64,000 nt of DNA from Denitrovibrio sp. (GTDB lineage Bacteria > Chrysiogenota > Deferribacteres > Deferribacterales > Geovibrionaceae). Shown here in pieces: positions 27,937 to 36,184 of the stretch. Made by a program: the position numbers and the translations under genes. Within the stretch, counting starts at the first letter, position 1, and every line of letters begins with the position of its first letter. The notes beneath the pieces were generated by a model. That model was not told the DNA's origin. It did no database searches and worked only from the letters and a program-made list of their open reading frames with translations. The stretch spans positions 80,460-144,459 of the forward strand of contig PKTM01000029.1 of assembly GCA_002869145.1 (NCBI GenBank), in the 5' to 3' direction.

Positions 27937-29313
27937 TTATCTTCCCCCTACAGTAATCTCCGGTATCCTAAGCGTAGGCTGTGCGTCAGAAACAGGTACA
28001 CCCTGCCCCTCCTTACCGCATGTGCCAATGCCAAAACCCAGATCATCACCTATCATATCTATCTCACGCATCACTTTAGGGCCATTGCCTATCAGTGTGG
28101 CATTTTTCACAGGTTCACCAAGCTTACCATTTTCTATCAGAAAACCCTCAGTAACCTCAAAAACAAAATCTCCAGTGACAGTATTAACTTGTCCGCCACC
28201 CATACGGGTGACATACAGGCCTTTCTGTACTGATTTTATTATACCATCCGGAGAATCGCTCCCCGGCATTATTATCGTGTTTGTCATCCTTACTATTGGC
28301 CTAAATCTGTAACTCTGTCTTCTGCCGTTTCCGGTGAGTTCTGTACCCTCTTTCAGTCCATACAGCCTGTCAGACATATACTTTTTAAGTATTCCATTTT
28401 CTATCAGCATGTTGGAAGATGCCTGAACACCTTCATCATCATATAAAAAACTTCCTCTTTTTCCAGATAGAGTTCCGTTGTCTGCAACACTGACGATACC
28501 TGCTGCTACCTTTTTTCCGATTTGTCCAGCATAAACACTCATGCCGTTGCATGCAAGGTCTGCTTCAAGTCCATGCCCTACAGCTTCGTGAACCATTGTT
28601 CCGCCGGCTGAAGAGGCTATAACCACTGTCATAACGCCAGATGGTGCGTATTTTGCACTCAGGTTTTTCATTGCCAGTTCGGCAGCATCCTTTGATACTT
28701 TTATAAAGTCCAAACCTGCTGCTTCCTCAGCTCCGAAAGTACCGCCCAGCGGTATATAGGCCTGCTGTATCTCCTTGCCTGAAGAGGCCACAGCAGCCGC
28801 ATATCCAGTAACATAACATAAACTTTGTGAAATATCACAGCCTTCAGTGTTGAGTATTCTGGTTTCCCGAACTGATTCGGCATACATACTGGTGAACTGT
28901 ATTATTTTTTTGTCAATTCTTCCAGCTTTATCCATGCTCGTCACAAGCTTAATCTTGTCCTGTATATCAGTATCAGCAGGCGTGGTGAAGTATTTTACGG
29001 ATTTTTTATCATTAAGCGCAATGTCACGCATCTCACCAATTTTTACAGCGTTAACAAGCTCCGACACCGCATTCTTTATGTTTGACTCAGCAAATGAGTT
29101 CGTGTAGCCGAAAAAAGTTTTGTCCCCTTCTATCACACGAAAAGATATTCCGCTGTCAGTTGAATTTTCAACTCTATCAAGCTGATTGTTTTCGTAAACT
29201 GCTGCCTGTTTGTTTGAGTTTTCTAAAAATATTTCCGCATACTGACCAGCCCCAGACAGTTTTTTAAGCATGTCATAAAGGAGCCCGTCAGACAAATTAC
29301 CACTCATCGACAT
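27937..29313 (-). CDS. tldD: TldD family metalloprotease
   Basis: TldD, usually with TldE, degrades unfolded peptides and matures some peptide toxins and modified peptides. The zinc motif HEAVGHGLEAD lies near residue 240, and the C-terminal half has the family GxxxxxG-rich barrel (GDFVFEVTEGFLIENG). No tldE partner gene is adjacent. The ATG at 29313 has AGGT about 9 nt upstream; a GTG two codons earlier is also possible. It overlaps the end of the DUF4911 gene. Confidence 0.92.
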   Translation of the reverse strand: MSMSGNLSDGLLYDMLKKLSGAGQYAEIFLENSNKQAAVYENNQLDRVENSTDSGISFRVIEGDKTFFGYTNSFAESNIKNAVSELVNAVKIGEMRDIALNDKKSVKYFTTPADTDIQDKIKLVTSMDKAGRIDKKIIQFTSMYAESVRETRILNTEGCDISQSLCYVTGYAAAVASSGKEIQQAYIPLGGTFGAEEAAGLDFIKVSKDAAELAMKNLSAKYAPSGVMTVVIASSAGGTMVHEAVGHGLEADLACNGMSVYAGQIGKKVAAGIVSVADNGTLSGKRGSFLYDDEGVQASSNMLIENGILKKYMSDRLYGLKEGTELTGNGRRQSYRFRPIVRMTNTIIMPGSDSPDGIIKSVQKGLYVTRMGGGQVNTVTGDFVFEVTEGFLIENGKLGEPVKNATLIGNGPKVMREIDMIGDDLGFGIGTCGKEGQGVPVSDAQPTLRIPEITVGGR

Positions 29314-29545
29314 TTTCACTTACCTGAGTGGATATATTATCTATGTGCATCCCGTCATTTTTCAGCTCTTCCAAAACCTTCAGCACAGTCTTGTACGAGC
29401 TGTCTGTGGCGTAAAGCACAACAGAGCCTGTTGAAGCGTCCACTGTACGCACTATAGCTATCCCTTCGTAAGAATCTATGAAGCTGTTAAGCGAAATAAC
29501 ATCCTTTTTAAGAATGTTACACTTGATTTTAACCGTGTGAGGCAT
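29297..29545 (-). CDS. DUF4911 family small protein
   Basis: The ATG at 29545 gives 82 residues that resemble the DUF4911 family: a short alpha/beta protein with FIDSYEGIAIVRTVDASTG. Longer in-frame reading upstream would duplicate the coding space of the preceding gene and is not credible. The start overlaps the preceding gene by 17 bases and the stop overlaps tldD, so it is tightly coupled. Function is unknown. Confidence 0.7.
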   Translation of the reverse strand: MPHTVKIKCNILKKDVISLNSFIDSYEGIAIVRTVDASTGSVVLYATDSSYKTVLKVLEELKNDGMHIDNISTQVSENVDEW

Positions 29546-29945
29546 CGTCAAACTCCAGCAGGTGTAACCTGCAGGGGATATCAGAGACGATATCTTCCAT
29601 CTGAAAACGGTGAGAATTTTCCAGATAAACAACCTCAAGGTTCATATTTCTGATCTTATTTATAAAACTATCTTTATCTGAAAATATATAATTAAAATCG
29701 AAAAGAAAAAAGCCGCTGTCGAAAAGAAGTCCCTTCTTCCTGATGAATACCCCTTCCTGTTTGGCATATTTAAGCTCTTGTTCAGAAAGTTTCTCTATCT
29801 CTTCAGTAAGAGTGCCGTAGCTGAAAAGGTCTACCTTTGCACTCATACCCCTGCATTTCATTCTGTCCATGTCATAGTCAAGAAAAACAGGAAATCTATC
29901 CAAAGAGTTAAAGTTAATTCTTGTAATAGCAATCTCAGGACTCAA
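29529..29945 (-). CDS. unrecognised small protein, 138 residues
   Basis: I do not recognise this family. The protein is soluble-looking, with no signal peptide or membrane segment, rich in Phe, Asp and Leu (GFFLFDFNYIF), and with a single Cys pair far apart. It opens with the start of its frame overlapping the nusB stop by 11 bases and closes overlapping DUF4911 by 17 bases. Such tight packing between nusB and tldD supports it being a real gene. Confidence 0.72.
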   Translation of the reverse strand: MSPEIAITRINFNSLDRFPVFLDYDMDRMKCRGMSAKVDLFSYGTLTEEIEKLSEQELKYAKQEGVFIRKKGLLFDSGFFLFDFNYIFSDKDSFINKIRNMNLEVVYLENSHRFQMEDIVSDIPCRLHLLEFDDASHG

Positions 29946-30378
29946 CTTTCCCCTCCGAGAGATTATAATTCTTTCTGATGTTTTCCAGAATACCGTTCAC
30001 AAGCGCTGCTGATTTTTCTTCGCTATACTTTTTTGCAAGTGTTACAAAGTCGTTGATAACAGCGTAATAAGGCGCTTCTAAACGAAAAAGCTCATAAACT
30101 GCCACACGCAAAATACTCTTCTCCACATCACCCATGCGTTCGTATGTCCAGTCTGAACGGATGTATTTACAGATTATATCGTCATTGGCTGATACCGATA
30201 GTGCGGCTCCGCTGAAAAGCTCATTAGCAAAGCTTATAACTTCCTCATCACTCTCTTTCACAGATGCCCAGAAGTTCTTTGTAATCTCTTCTGGTGTATA
30301 GTCAGCCATAAAGTACTGGTACATCATCATATATGCAAATTTACGCGCTCTGGTGCGCCCTTTAAAGTTTTTCTTCAT
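29935..30378 (-). CDS. nusB: transcription antitermination factor NusB
   Basis: NusB pairs with S10 to bind boxA RNA and protects rRNA transcription from termination. The 147-residue all-helical protein has the family opening RARKFAYMMMYQ, and the closing AVINDFVTLAKKYSEEKSAALVNGIL near 105-130. It directly follows ribH, the usual ribH-nusB pair. Confidence 0.95.
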   Translation of the reverse strand: MKKNFKGRTRARKFAYMMMYQYFMADYTPEEITKNFWASVKESDEEVISFANELFSGAALSVSANDDIICKYIRSDWTYERMGDVEKSILRVAVYELFRLEAPYYAVINDFVTLAKKYSEEKSAALVNGILENIRKNYNLSEGKVES

Positions 30379-30846
30379 TTATACCATCTTCAAAACACTG
30401 ACCATCTCAAGTGCTGACATAGCTGCCTCTGCGCCTTTGTTTCCGTGTTTTGTTCCAGCCCTTTCAATAGACTGTTCAATAGTGTCTGTAGTCAGTACTC
30501 CGAATATCACAGGAACACCTGTATCAAAAGAGGCTTTAGCAACTCCCTTTGAAACTTCTGAACATACATAGTCAAAATGAGGTGTTGATCCTCTGATAAC
30601 AGCGCCAAGTGTTATAACAGCATCATATTTGCCTGTATCAGCAATCTTTTTGCTTAAAAGAGGGATCTCGAAAGCGCCTGGCACTTTAAATACCTCTATG
30701 TCTGATTCTGAAACCTCATGGCGTACAAGAGCATCAACAGCTCCGCCGATAAGGCTTTTCGTTATAAAGTCGTTGAAACGTGACGCTACTATGGCATACT
30801 TCTGCCCTTTGCCATTATACATACCCTGATGAGTTGTTACATTCAT
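30379..30846 (-). CDS. ribH: 6,7-dimethyl-8-ribityllumazine synthase
   Basis: It condenses the pyrimidine and butanone-phosphate precursors in the next-to-last step of riboflavin synthesis. The ATG at 30846 has AGGAGG at 6 nt and gives 155 residues, the normal length; an upstream in-frame codon at 30936 would overlap ribBA and is rejected. Family motifs [33 protein letters not shown] (with the catalytic His region) and FGVLTTDT are present. It lies between ribBA and nusB. Confidence 0.96.
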   Translation of the reverse strand: MNVTTHQGMYNGKGQKYAIVASRFNDFITKSLIGGAVDALVRHEVSESDIEVFKVPGAFEIPLLSKKIADTGKYDAVITLGAVIRGSTPHFDYVCSEVSKGVAKASFDTGVPVIFGVLTTDTIEQSIERAGTKHGNKGAEAAMSALEMVSVLKMV

Positions 30847-30857
30847 ACCCATCCTCC

Positions 30858-32078
30858 TTAATCTAAATCGAGATGGTGTCCCATCTTTTCTTTTTTTGTT
30901 TTCAAATAGGTTTCGTTGTTCGGGTTTAGCCCGCAAGTAAGACCTACTCTCTCTACTACTTTAAGCCCGAAACCTGATAAGCTTCTCATCTTTTTAGGGT
31001 TATTGGTTACCAGCTTAATATCTTTTATACCCATATGCCGTATTATCTGTGCTCCGAAACCGTAGTCTCGAAGGTCTTCTGCAAAACCGAGTTCAATGTT
31101 AGCCTGTATCGTATCCATCCCTTCATCCTGAAGGTGATAGGCATTAATCTTATTAAGTATACCAATTCCCCGGCCTTCCTGAAACATATACAGGATAGCA
31201 CCACGTCCTTCAGCTACAACCATCTTCATAGCTTCATGAAGCTGTGAGCGGCAGTCGCACCTTTCGGAGCCGAAAACGTCCCCTGTGAGGCACTGTGAGT
31301 GCACTCTGAGTAAAACAGGCTCTTCCGACTTAACATCGCCTTTCCAGATAACAACAGCCTCCTGACCGTCCACTACGCTTTTATATCCGGTAATATTAAA
31401 ATCACCAAACTGTGTGGGCATCTTTGCAGATGTCGTCTCTTCTATAAGCTGTTCATTGTCCATTCTATATTCTATAAGCGATGCTATGGTAAGTATTTTT
31501 AGATTATGTTTATCTGCAAATTCTTCTAGCTGAGGCATTCTGGCCATTGTTCCGTCATCGTTCATTATCTCACATATAACAGCGCCTTGATTATTCAGCC
31601 CTGCAAGACGTGCAAGGTCTACTGAGCCTTCAGTCTGACCTGTGCGAACCAGAACACCGCCATCACGGGCTCTAAGAGGAAATATGTGCCCAGGTCTAGC
31701 CAGATCAGCTGCACCTTTTGTAGGGTCATTTGCTACCCTCACCGTCTGTGCCCTGTCGTGAGCGGATATACCGGTTGTTACACCTTCTCTGGCCTCTATA
31801 GATACTGTGAAAGCAGTTCCAAATCTAGCTGAATTGCTGTCCTCACGAACCATAAGGTCCAGCCCAAGCTCGTCACATCTGTCGGACGGCATTGCAAGAC
31901 AAATAAGACCTCTGCCGTATTTAGCCATAAAGTTTATCTTTTCAGGGGTAACAAAATCAGCGGCAAATACAAGATCGCCTTCATTCTCTCTGTCTTCATC
32001 ATCTGTAAGTATAATCATCTTGCCGTTGCGGATATCTTCTAATGCTTCCTCAACGGTGGCAAGTCTACTGCCTGTCAT
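30858..32078 (-). CDS. ribBA: bifunctional 3,4-dihydroxy-2-butanone-4-phosphate synthase / GTP cyclohydrolase II
   Basis: It makes both riboflavin precursors. The N-terminal RibB half has [11 protein letters not shown] near residue 26 and [12 protein letters not shown]. The C-terminal RibA half has the zinc Cys triad in [15 protein letters not shown] near 270 and the GTP-binding region [13 protein letters not shown]. At 406 residues it is full length. The stop of ribE overlaps its start by one base. I see no FMN riboswitch upstream of the rib cluster. Confidence 0.97.
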   Translation of the reverse strand: MTGSRLATVEEALEDIRNGKMIILTDDEDRENEGDLVFAADFVTPEKINFMAKYGRGLICLAMPSDRCDELGLDLMVREDSNSARFGTAFTVSIEAREGVTTGISAHDRAQTVRVANDPTKGAADLARPGHIFPLRARDGGVLVRTGQTEGSVDLARLAGLNNQGAVICEIMNDDGTMARMPQLEEFADKHNLKILTIASLIEYRMDNEQLIEETTSAKMPTQFGDFNITGYKSVVDGQEAVVIWKGDVKSEEPVLLRVHSQCLTGDVFGSERCDCRSQLHEAMKMVVAEGRGAILYMFQEGRGIGILNKINAYHLQDEGMDTIQANIELGFAEDLRDYGFGAQIIRHMGIKDIKLVTNNPKKMRSLSGFGLKVVERVGLTCGLNPNNETYLKTKKEKMGHHLDLD

Positions 32079-32725
32079 TAATAATCCTCCTGATTAAGCA
32101 GCCCCATTAGGCTACTCTCCAATGTACTTGTCTTTTCGGAACTTTTCAATAATTTCTCTAGGTATCTTGCAATCATGTCAACTTCCAGATTCACTTTTGC
32201 GCCGTGACGTTTCCCTTTAAGAGAGGTACCTTCGTAAGTATGCGGAATAACAGCTATCTCGAAGGTTCCCTCTTCACATTTAGCAGTGGTAAGGCTTATG
32301 CCGTCAACACATATTGAACCTTTATCGACTATGTACCTGTCTATATTTTTCGGATATCTGATGGTCAGAATATACGCTGAATCCTTCTGTGTAAATTTCT
32401 CAACAACCCCCACAGCATCCACATGACCGCTCACCAAATGGCCGCCAAGACGTGATGTAAGAGTTAAAGCTCTTTCGAGGTTTACTTCTGAACTGTTTGA
32501 TATATCAGCGAAAGTGCTCTTCTTTATTGTCTCGTAAGATATATCTGCACTAAAGGTATCTGACGCTATGGATGTGGCAGTTAAGCAAACACCGTTCACA
32601 GCAATTGAGTCACCAACCTGTGCTCCTTCCAAAACTTTGCTGCACTTTATTTTAAGCACTGCAAAATTACCTTTTCTATCGATAGAGGCAATTCTGCCCA
32701 CTTCTTCCACTATGCCTGTAAACAT
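32078..32725 (-). CDS. ribE: riboflavin synthase, alpha subunit
   Basis: It dismutates two lumazines to riboflavin and the pyrimidine precursor. The ATG at 32725 gives the conserved N-terminus MFTGIVEEVGRI; 215 residues contain two lumazine-binding repeats, seen as GDSIAVNGVCLT and, in the second half, VDKGSICVDGISLT, with HLVSGHVDAVG between. The start lies one base after the ribD stop (TGATATG). Confidence 0.96.
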   Translation of the reverse strand: MFTGIVEEVGRIASIDRKGNFAVLKIKCSKVLEGAQVGDSIAVNGVCLTATSIASDTFSADISYETIKKSTFADISNSSEVNLERALTLTSRLGGHLVSGHVDAVGVVEKFTQKDSAYILTIRYPKNIDRYIVDKGSICVDGISLTTAKCEEGTFEIAVIPHTYEGTSLKGKRHGAKVNLEVDMIARYLEKLLKSSEKTSTLESSLMGLLNQEDY

Positions 32726-32726
32726 A

Positions 32727-33890
32727 TCAGCAACCGTCCCTTCCGCAGCCACAAGCACATCTTCCTCTCACTTCCTCAGTAAGATCAAGCACCATCTGTT
32801 TATAGTCTGAAATCTTTCCGCTTATAAAAAGGTCATTTTCAAACTTTTTCGACTGTATTTCTTTTAATTTAAACCCTTCAGCAACAGATTGAGCACCTTT
32901 ACCGCCAACAGATACGGCATCTCCGCCAAGTATCAAAGGAGCTATGAAAAGATTTACCCTGTCGATGATCCCTGCATCAAAGAATTTACCGGCGGTTTTG
33001 CCGCCGCCTTCTATCAAAACATTCAGTATCTTTCTGTTTACAAGTTCATCAGAAAGCAGCTCAAGATCAAGCTCTCCGTCACCGCCAAGGATTATTACAT
33101 CTGCCCCGAGGACGTTCAGCCTGTCTGAAACACTATTGCTTTTTGCTGTAACATATATCAGCTTGTTCACACTGTTTTTGACCAGTTTACAATCGAGCGG
33201 CATGCGTCCGTTCGGGTCAATGACTATTTTATAAGGGTCTCTGTCTGACTTCATAAGTCTGACATTAAGCTCAGGGTCATCGCAGATTACAGTGTTCACA
33301 CCGACTAATATCGCATCTGACACTGCTCTCAGGTAATGAGTGTATGTTCTTGATGCTTTTGATGATATCCACTTAGAATCAGTTCCGGCAGCTATCTTGC
33401 CGTCCAGAGACTGTGCGGTTTTGAATGTATAGTAAGGTTTATGCTTTGTTATAAATTTTGCAAAATCTTCTATTAAGGATGCACACAAATCTTCCATATA
33501 ACCGACATAAACCTCTACGCCGTTGTTTTTAAGATAGTCTACCCCATTCCCTGCAATGGCAGGATTAGGGTCAACACAACCTATGAAAACACGTTTTATG
33601 CCTGCTTTTACTATTTTCTCTGCACACGGCGGAGTTTTGCCGGTGTGTGAGCAGGGCTCCAAGGTAACGTAAAGATCAAGCCCCTGTGTTGGCACAGGTG
33701 AGTTCTCTATTGCGTTCACCTCTGCGTGAGCACCACCGTAAAGCTCGTGCCAGCCTCTTGATAATATCTCAGTTTCGTTGGCAAGAACAGCCCCCACAAT
33801 AGGGTTTGTCTTTGTATACCCACGACCCAAAAGAGCCAGCTGTGCGCATTCCTGCATTACATCAAGCGGATTAAGCAGATTTCTTTCCAA
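32727..33890 (-). CDS. ribD: bifunctional diaminohydroxyphosphoribosylaminopyrimidine deaminase / 5-amino-6-ribosylaminouracil reductase
   Basis: The N-terminal deaminase domain has the zinc motif HAEVNAIENS near 51 and EPCSHTGKTPPCAEKI near 77. The reductase domain follows (KTAQSLDGKIAAG, then VLIEGGGKTAGKFFDAG). It is 387 residues. The last dozen residues are unusually Cys-rich (GRCACGCGRDGC) and extend beyond the usual reductase end. The start overlaps plsY by 20 bases and the stop is one base from ribE. Confidence 0.95.
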   Translation of the reverse strand: MERNLLNPLDVMQECAQLALLGRGYTKTNPIVGAVLANETEILSRGWHELYGGAHAEVNAIENSPVPTQGLDLYVTLEPCSHTGKTPPCAEKIVKAGIKRVFIGCVDPNPAIAGNGVDYLKNNGVEVYVGYMEDLCASLIEDFAKFITKHKPYYTFKTAQSLDGKIAAGTDSKWISSKASRTYTHYLRAVSDAILVGVNTVICDDPELNVRLMKSDRDPYKIVIDPNGRMPLDCKLVKNSVNKLIYVTAKSNSVSDRLNVLGADVIILGGDGELDLELLSDELVNRKILNVLIEGGGKTAGKFFDAGIIDRVNLFIAPLILGGDAVSVGGKGAQSVAEGFKLKEIQSKKFENDLFISGKISDYKQMVLDLTEEVRGRCACGCGRDGC

Positions 33891-34461
33891 CCTTCCTCTC
33901 CGTACCTTTTAATATTCGGTCAATATTACCCTTATGAAGGAAAATAACAAGTGCTGCAATGATTATTGTAAATATTCTTAAATGAGACCAGTCAGATAAG
34001 AACCATACAGATATGGCTATAGTTACAGCCGCTGTTATAGAGCTAAGTGAAATCATCCTGAAAAGAGCCAACATGGCAAAAAAAGCTAAAGCAGCTATTA
34101 GAGTTGGAAGCGGAGCCAGGGCTATAAAAACACCAAGAGCTGTGGCCACCCCTTTGCCGCCTTTAAAGTTAAGAAATATCGTAAATGTATGCCCCAAAAC
34201 AACAGCCACTGCCGCTAGAAGCGCATAATCGCTTTCTCCATAAAAATGTCTGACTACTAAAACAGGAATCATCCCTTTAAGAACATCAATCGTTAAAACG
34301 ACTATAAAGCCCCATTTACCCAGTATACGTGCTGCATTACTTGCGCCTACATTACCGCTGCCTACTGTACGTATATCAACACCTTTCAGCTTTTTGACCA
34401 GTATATAGGCAGTAGGGACGGAGCCTATCAGGTAACATAAGATTATTATAAGGTAAATCAT
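33871..34461 (-). CDS. plsY: glycerol-3-phosphate acyltransferase PlsY
   Basis: This inner-membrane enzyme transfers an acyl group from acyl-phosphate to glycerol 3-phosphate, the first step of phospholipid synthesis. The 196-residue protein is mostly membrane helices. The three family motifs are visible: SGNVGASNAAR near 36, GHTFTIFLNFKGGKGVAT near 91, and HKGNIDRILKGTE at the C-terminus. It overlaps the upstream DUF362 gene by four bases. Confidence 0.96.
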   Translation of the reverse strand: MIYLIIILCYLIGSVPTAYILVKKLKGVDIRTVGSGNVGASNAARILGKWGFIVVLTIDVLKGMIPVLVVRHFYGESDYALLAAVAVVLGHTFTIFLNFKGGKGVATALGVFIALAPLPTLIAALAFFAMLALFRMISLSSITAAVTIAISVWFLSDWSHLRIFTIIIAALVIFLHKGNIDRILKGTERKVGKKSA

Positions 34462-35543
34462 TTACTCACCAATAATTTATGCAGCCACGAACGCTCAAGC
34501 CCAACAGCATCGGACTCGCAAACCTCATGGCAGCAGAAACATTCTATACACTTTTTATTATTCACAAATGGATACCCATCAACAAGTGTAATTGCATCCA
34601 CAGGACAGCTATTTACACAGAGCATGCATTTGATACAAGGTTCATTTAAAACCAAAGGCTTTACATATACCTGTTTAGCAAATAACGCCTTTAGAAATGG
34701 GGGCAGATACATTTTTTTTGTCATAGGAAGCTTTATCACTGGAATATCAGCTTTTGGAGTTTCTATGTGTGACGGATCGTAACCAGCCGAAAGAGCTGCT
34801 TTAGTAGTCAGGCAGAAATCATCTTTCAGGCCGATCATACGTGTCACTGTTATATCCAGTCCAACAGCATCACTGGACGCCGCAGTTATCCCAAGTTTTA
34901 CAGGTGTGCCTTTCGAAGGGCCGTCACCCTCCATTCCAACAATGCCGTCTATTATGTTCATTGTTTTACTGTCAAGCAGTGCAAAAAATTTATAAAGTCT
35001 GTCTGCAAGCTCCTCGTCCACAGGAAAATCTCTGTGGTATCCTACTTTTGAAGTGCCGGGGATAAGCCCGAAAAGGTTTTTTACAGCCAGAGTCAGCCCT
35101 GTAAGTGAATGAGTTTTTAATTTTGCAAGATTAAGGATAATATCTGGCTCATCTGCCAAAGATGAGTAAGTGAAACCGTCTTTTGTAATAGGTTTAAAGC
35201 TCTCCACACGGACAATTTTAACACCTGTCTCATCTGCCGTTTTTTGTATGCCTGTCACTTCAAGCACACGTTCATACTTACCAAAATTAGCCCCGGGGCT
35301 GTCGCCCATCCAGAGCTCAGCATCGGTATAACTTTTGAGTATATTAATTACGGTTTTTATAAAATCAGGGTTTGTTGTGACTGCTTTTTCAGGCGCAGCC
35401 GCTGAGAGAAGGTTCGGCTTTATAAGGATGAGCTTTGCTCTTTTAAGCCTCTCAGATTCACTTTCAAAATAACTTTCAATCAACCCCGGCAGTGCGTCAT
35501 CCGCGTAGCCGGAACACTGTGCAGTAAAAATGTTTTTATTCAT
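34458..35543 (-). CDS. DUF362 domain protein with C-terminal 2[4Fe-4S] ferredoxin module
   Basis: The 361-residue protein has a DUF362 domain (about 35-270; IKPNLLSAAAPEKAVTTNP, then GDSPGANFGK and NLAKLKTHSLTGLT) and a ferredoxin module near 295-345 with CIKCMLCVNSCPVDA and CIECFCCHEVCESDA, which would bind two clusters. The family is widespread in anaerobes and its role is not settled. Position between pgsA and plsY, both phospholipid genes, is notable but does not prove a lipid role. Confidence 0.9.
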   Translation of the reverse strand: MNKNIFTAQCSGYADDALPGLIESYFESESERLKRAKLILIKPNLLSAAAPEKAVTTNPDFIKTVINILKSYTDAELWMGDSPGANFGKYERVLEVTGIQKTADETGVKIVRVESFKPITKDGFTYSSLADEPDIILNLAKLKTHSLTGLTLAVKNLFGLIPGTSKVGYHRDFPVDEELADRLYKFFALLDSKTMNIIDGIVGMEGDGPSKGTPVKLGITAASSDAVGLDITVTRMIGLKDDFCLTTKAALSAGYDPSHIETPKADIPVIKLPMTKKMYLPPFLKALFAKQVYVKPLVLNEPCIKCMLCVNSCPVDAITLVDGYPFVNNKKCIECFCCHEVCESDAVGLERSWLHKLLVSK

Positions 35544-36111
35544 TATCTGTTTCAGCAGTCCCTGTTTCTGATTCTTGGTAGTTTTTATAGTATTCCCAGC
35601 CTGAGTGAAGTGAAAGTATTACTGAAACATAAACTATCACTTTTCCTATAAGCAATATATCAAGACCAAGCAGCTCATTTTTCCAGATAATCATACCAAC
35701 GCCTATCATCTGAAAGACAGTTTTTGTTTTTCCACCTCTGCCGGCTGCTATTACAGTACCTTTGCTTGCCGCAACGTTCCGCAAAGCACCTATGAGAAGA
35801 TCACGCCCAATAAGGATTATGACCACAACAGCCTCAAGTCTCCCCATCTCTACAAGGAGCACAAGTCCTGCTGTGACAAGTATTTTGTCTGCCACCGGGT
35901 CTAGTATCTTCCCGAGGTCGGTGACCATATTATGTTTTCTGGCTATATGACCGTCTACTAGATCTGTGAGGGCTGTAACTGTGTATATTACTGTTGCTAT
36001 TATGTTTGTCCAATACCTGTCAAAATACAGGATAGCAATAAAGACAGGAACCATCGCTATTCTTGCAAGTGTTATCTTGTTGGCTGTATTCATCTGATTA
36101 CGAAATGGCAT
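35536..36111 (-). CDS. pgsA: CDP-diacylglycerol--glycerol-3-phosphate 3-phosphatidyltransferase
   Basis: It makes phosphatidylglycerol phosphate in the inner membrane. The CDP-alcohol phosphatidyltransferase signature is clear: DLVDGHIARKHNMVTDLGKI followed by DPVADK, with the conserved Asp residues. There are four to five membrane segments in 191 residues. The ATG at 36111 has GGGGAG 5 nt upstream. The stop overlaps the DUF362 start. A promoter-like sequence lies just upstream. Confidence 0.95.
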   Translation of the reverse strand: MPFRNQMNTANKITLARIAMVPVFIAILYFDRYWTNIIATVIYTVTALTDLVDGHIARKHNMVTDLGKILDPVADKILVTAGLVLLVEMGRLEAVVVIILIGRDLLIGALRNVAASKGTVIAAGRGGKTKTVFQMIGVGMIIWKNELLGLDILLIGKVIVYVSVILSLHSGWEYYKNYQESETGTAETDNE

Positions 36112-36134
36112 AATAACTCCCCTTGGATTGGCTG

Positions 36135-36163
36135 ATTATACATACTTGCAATATATATATCCA
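36135..36163 (-). promoter_or_regulatory. predicted promoter for pgsA and downstream genes
   Basis: On the minus strand TGGATA (36158-36163), a 17-base spacer and a perfect TATAAT (36135-36140) lie in the 73-base gap between ptsI and pgsA. The predicted mRNA leader would be about 17 bases. Confidence 0.5.
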
Positions 36164-36184
36164 GAAAATATTTATCAGAAATTA

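Noticed and set aside
33891..34000. FMN riboswitch upstream of ribD
   Set aside because: ribD overlaps plsY and there is no leader in which such a structure could fit; no conserved riboswitch elements were seen.
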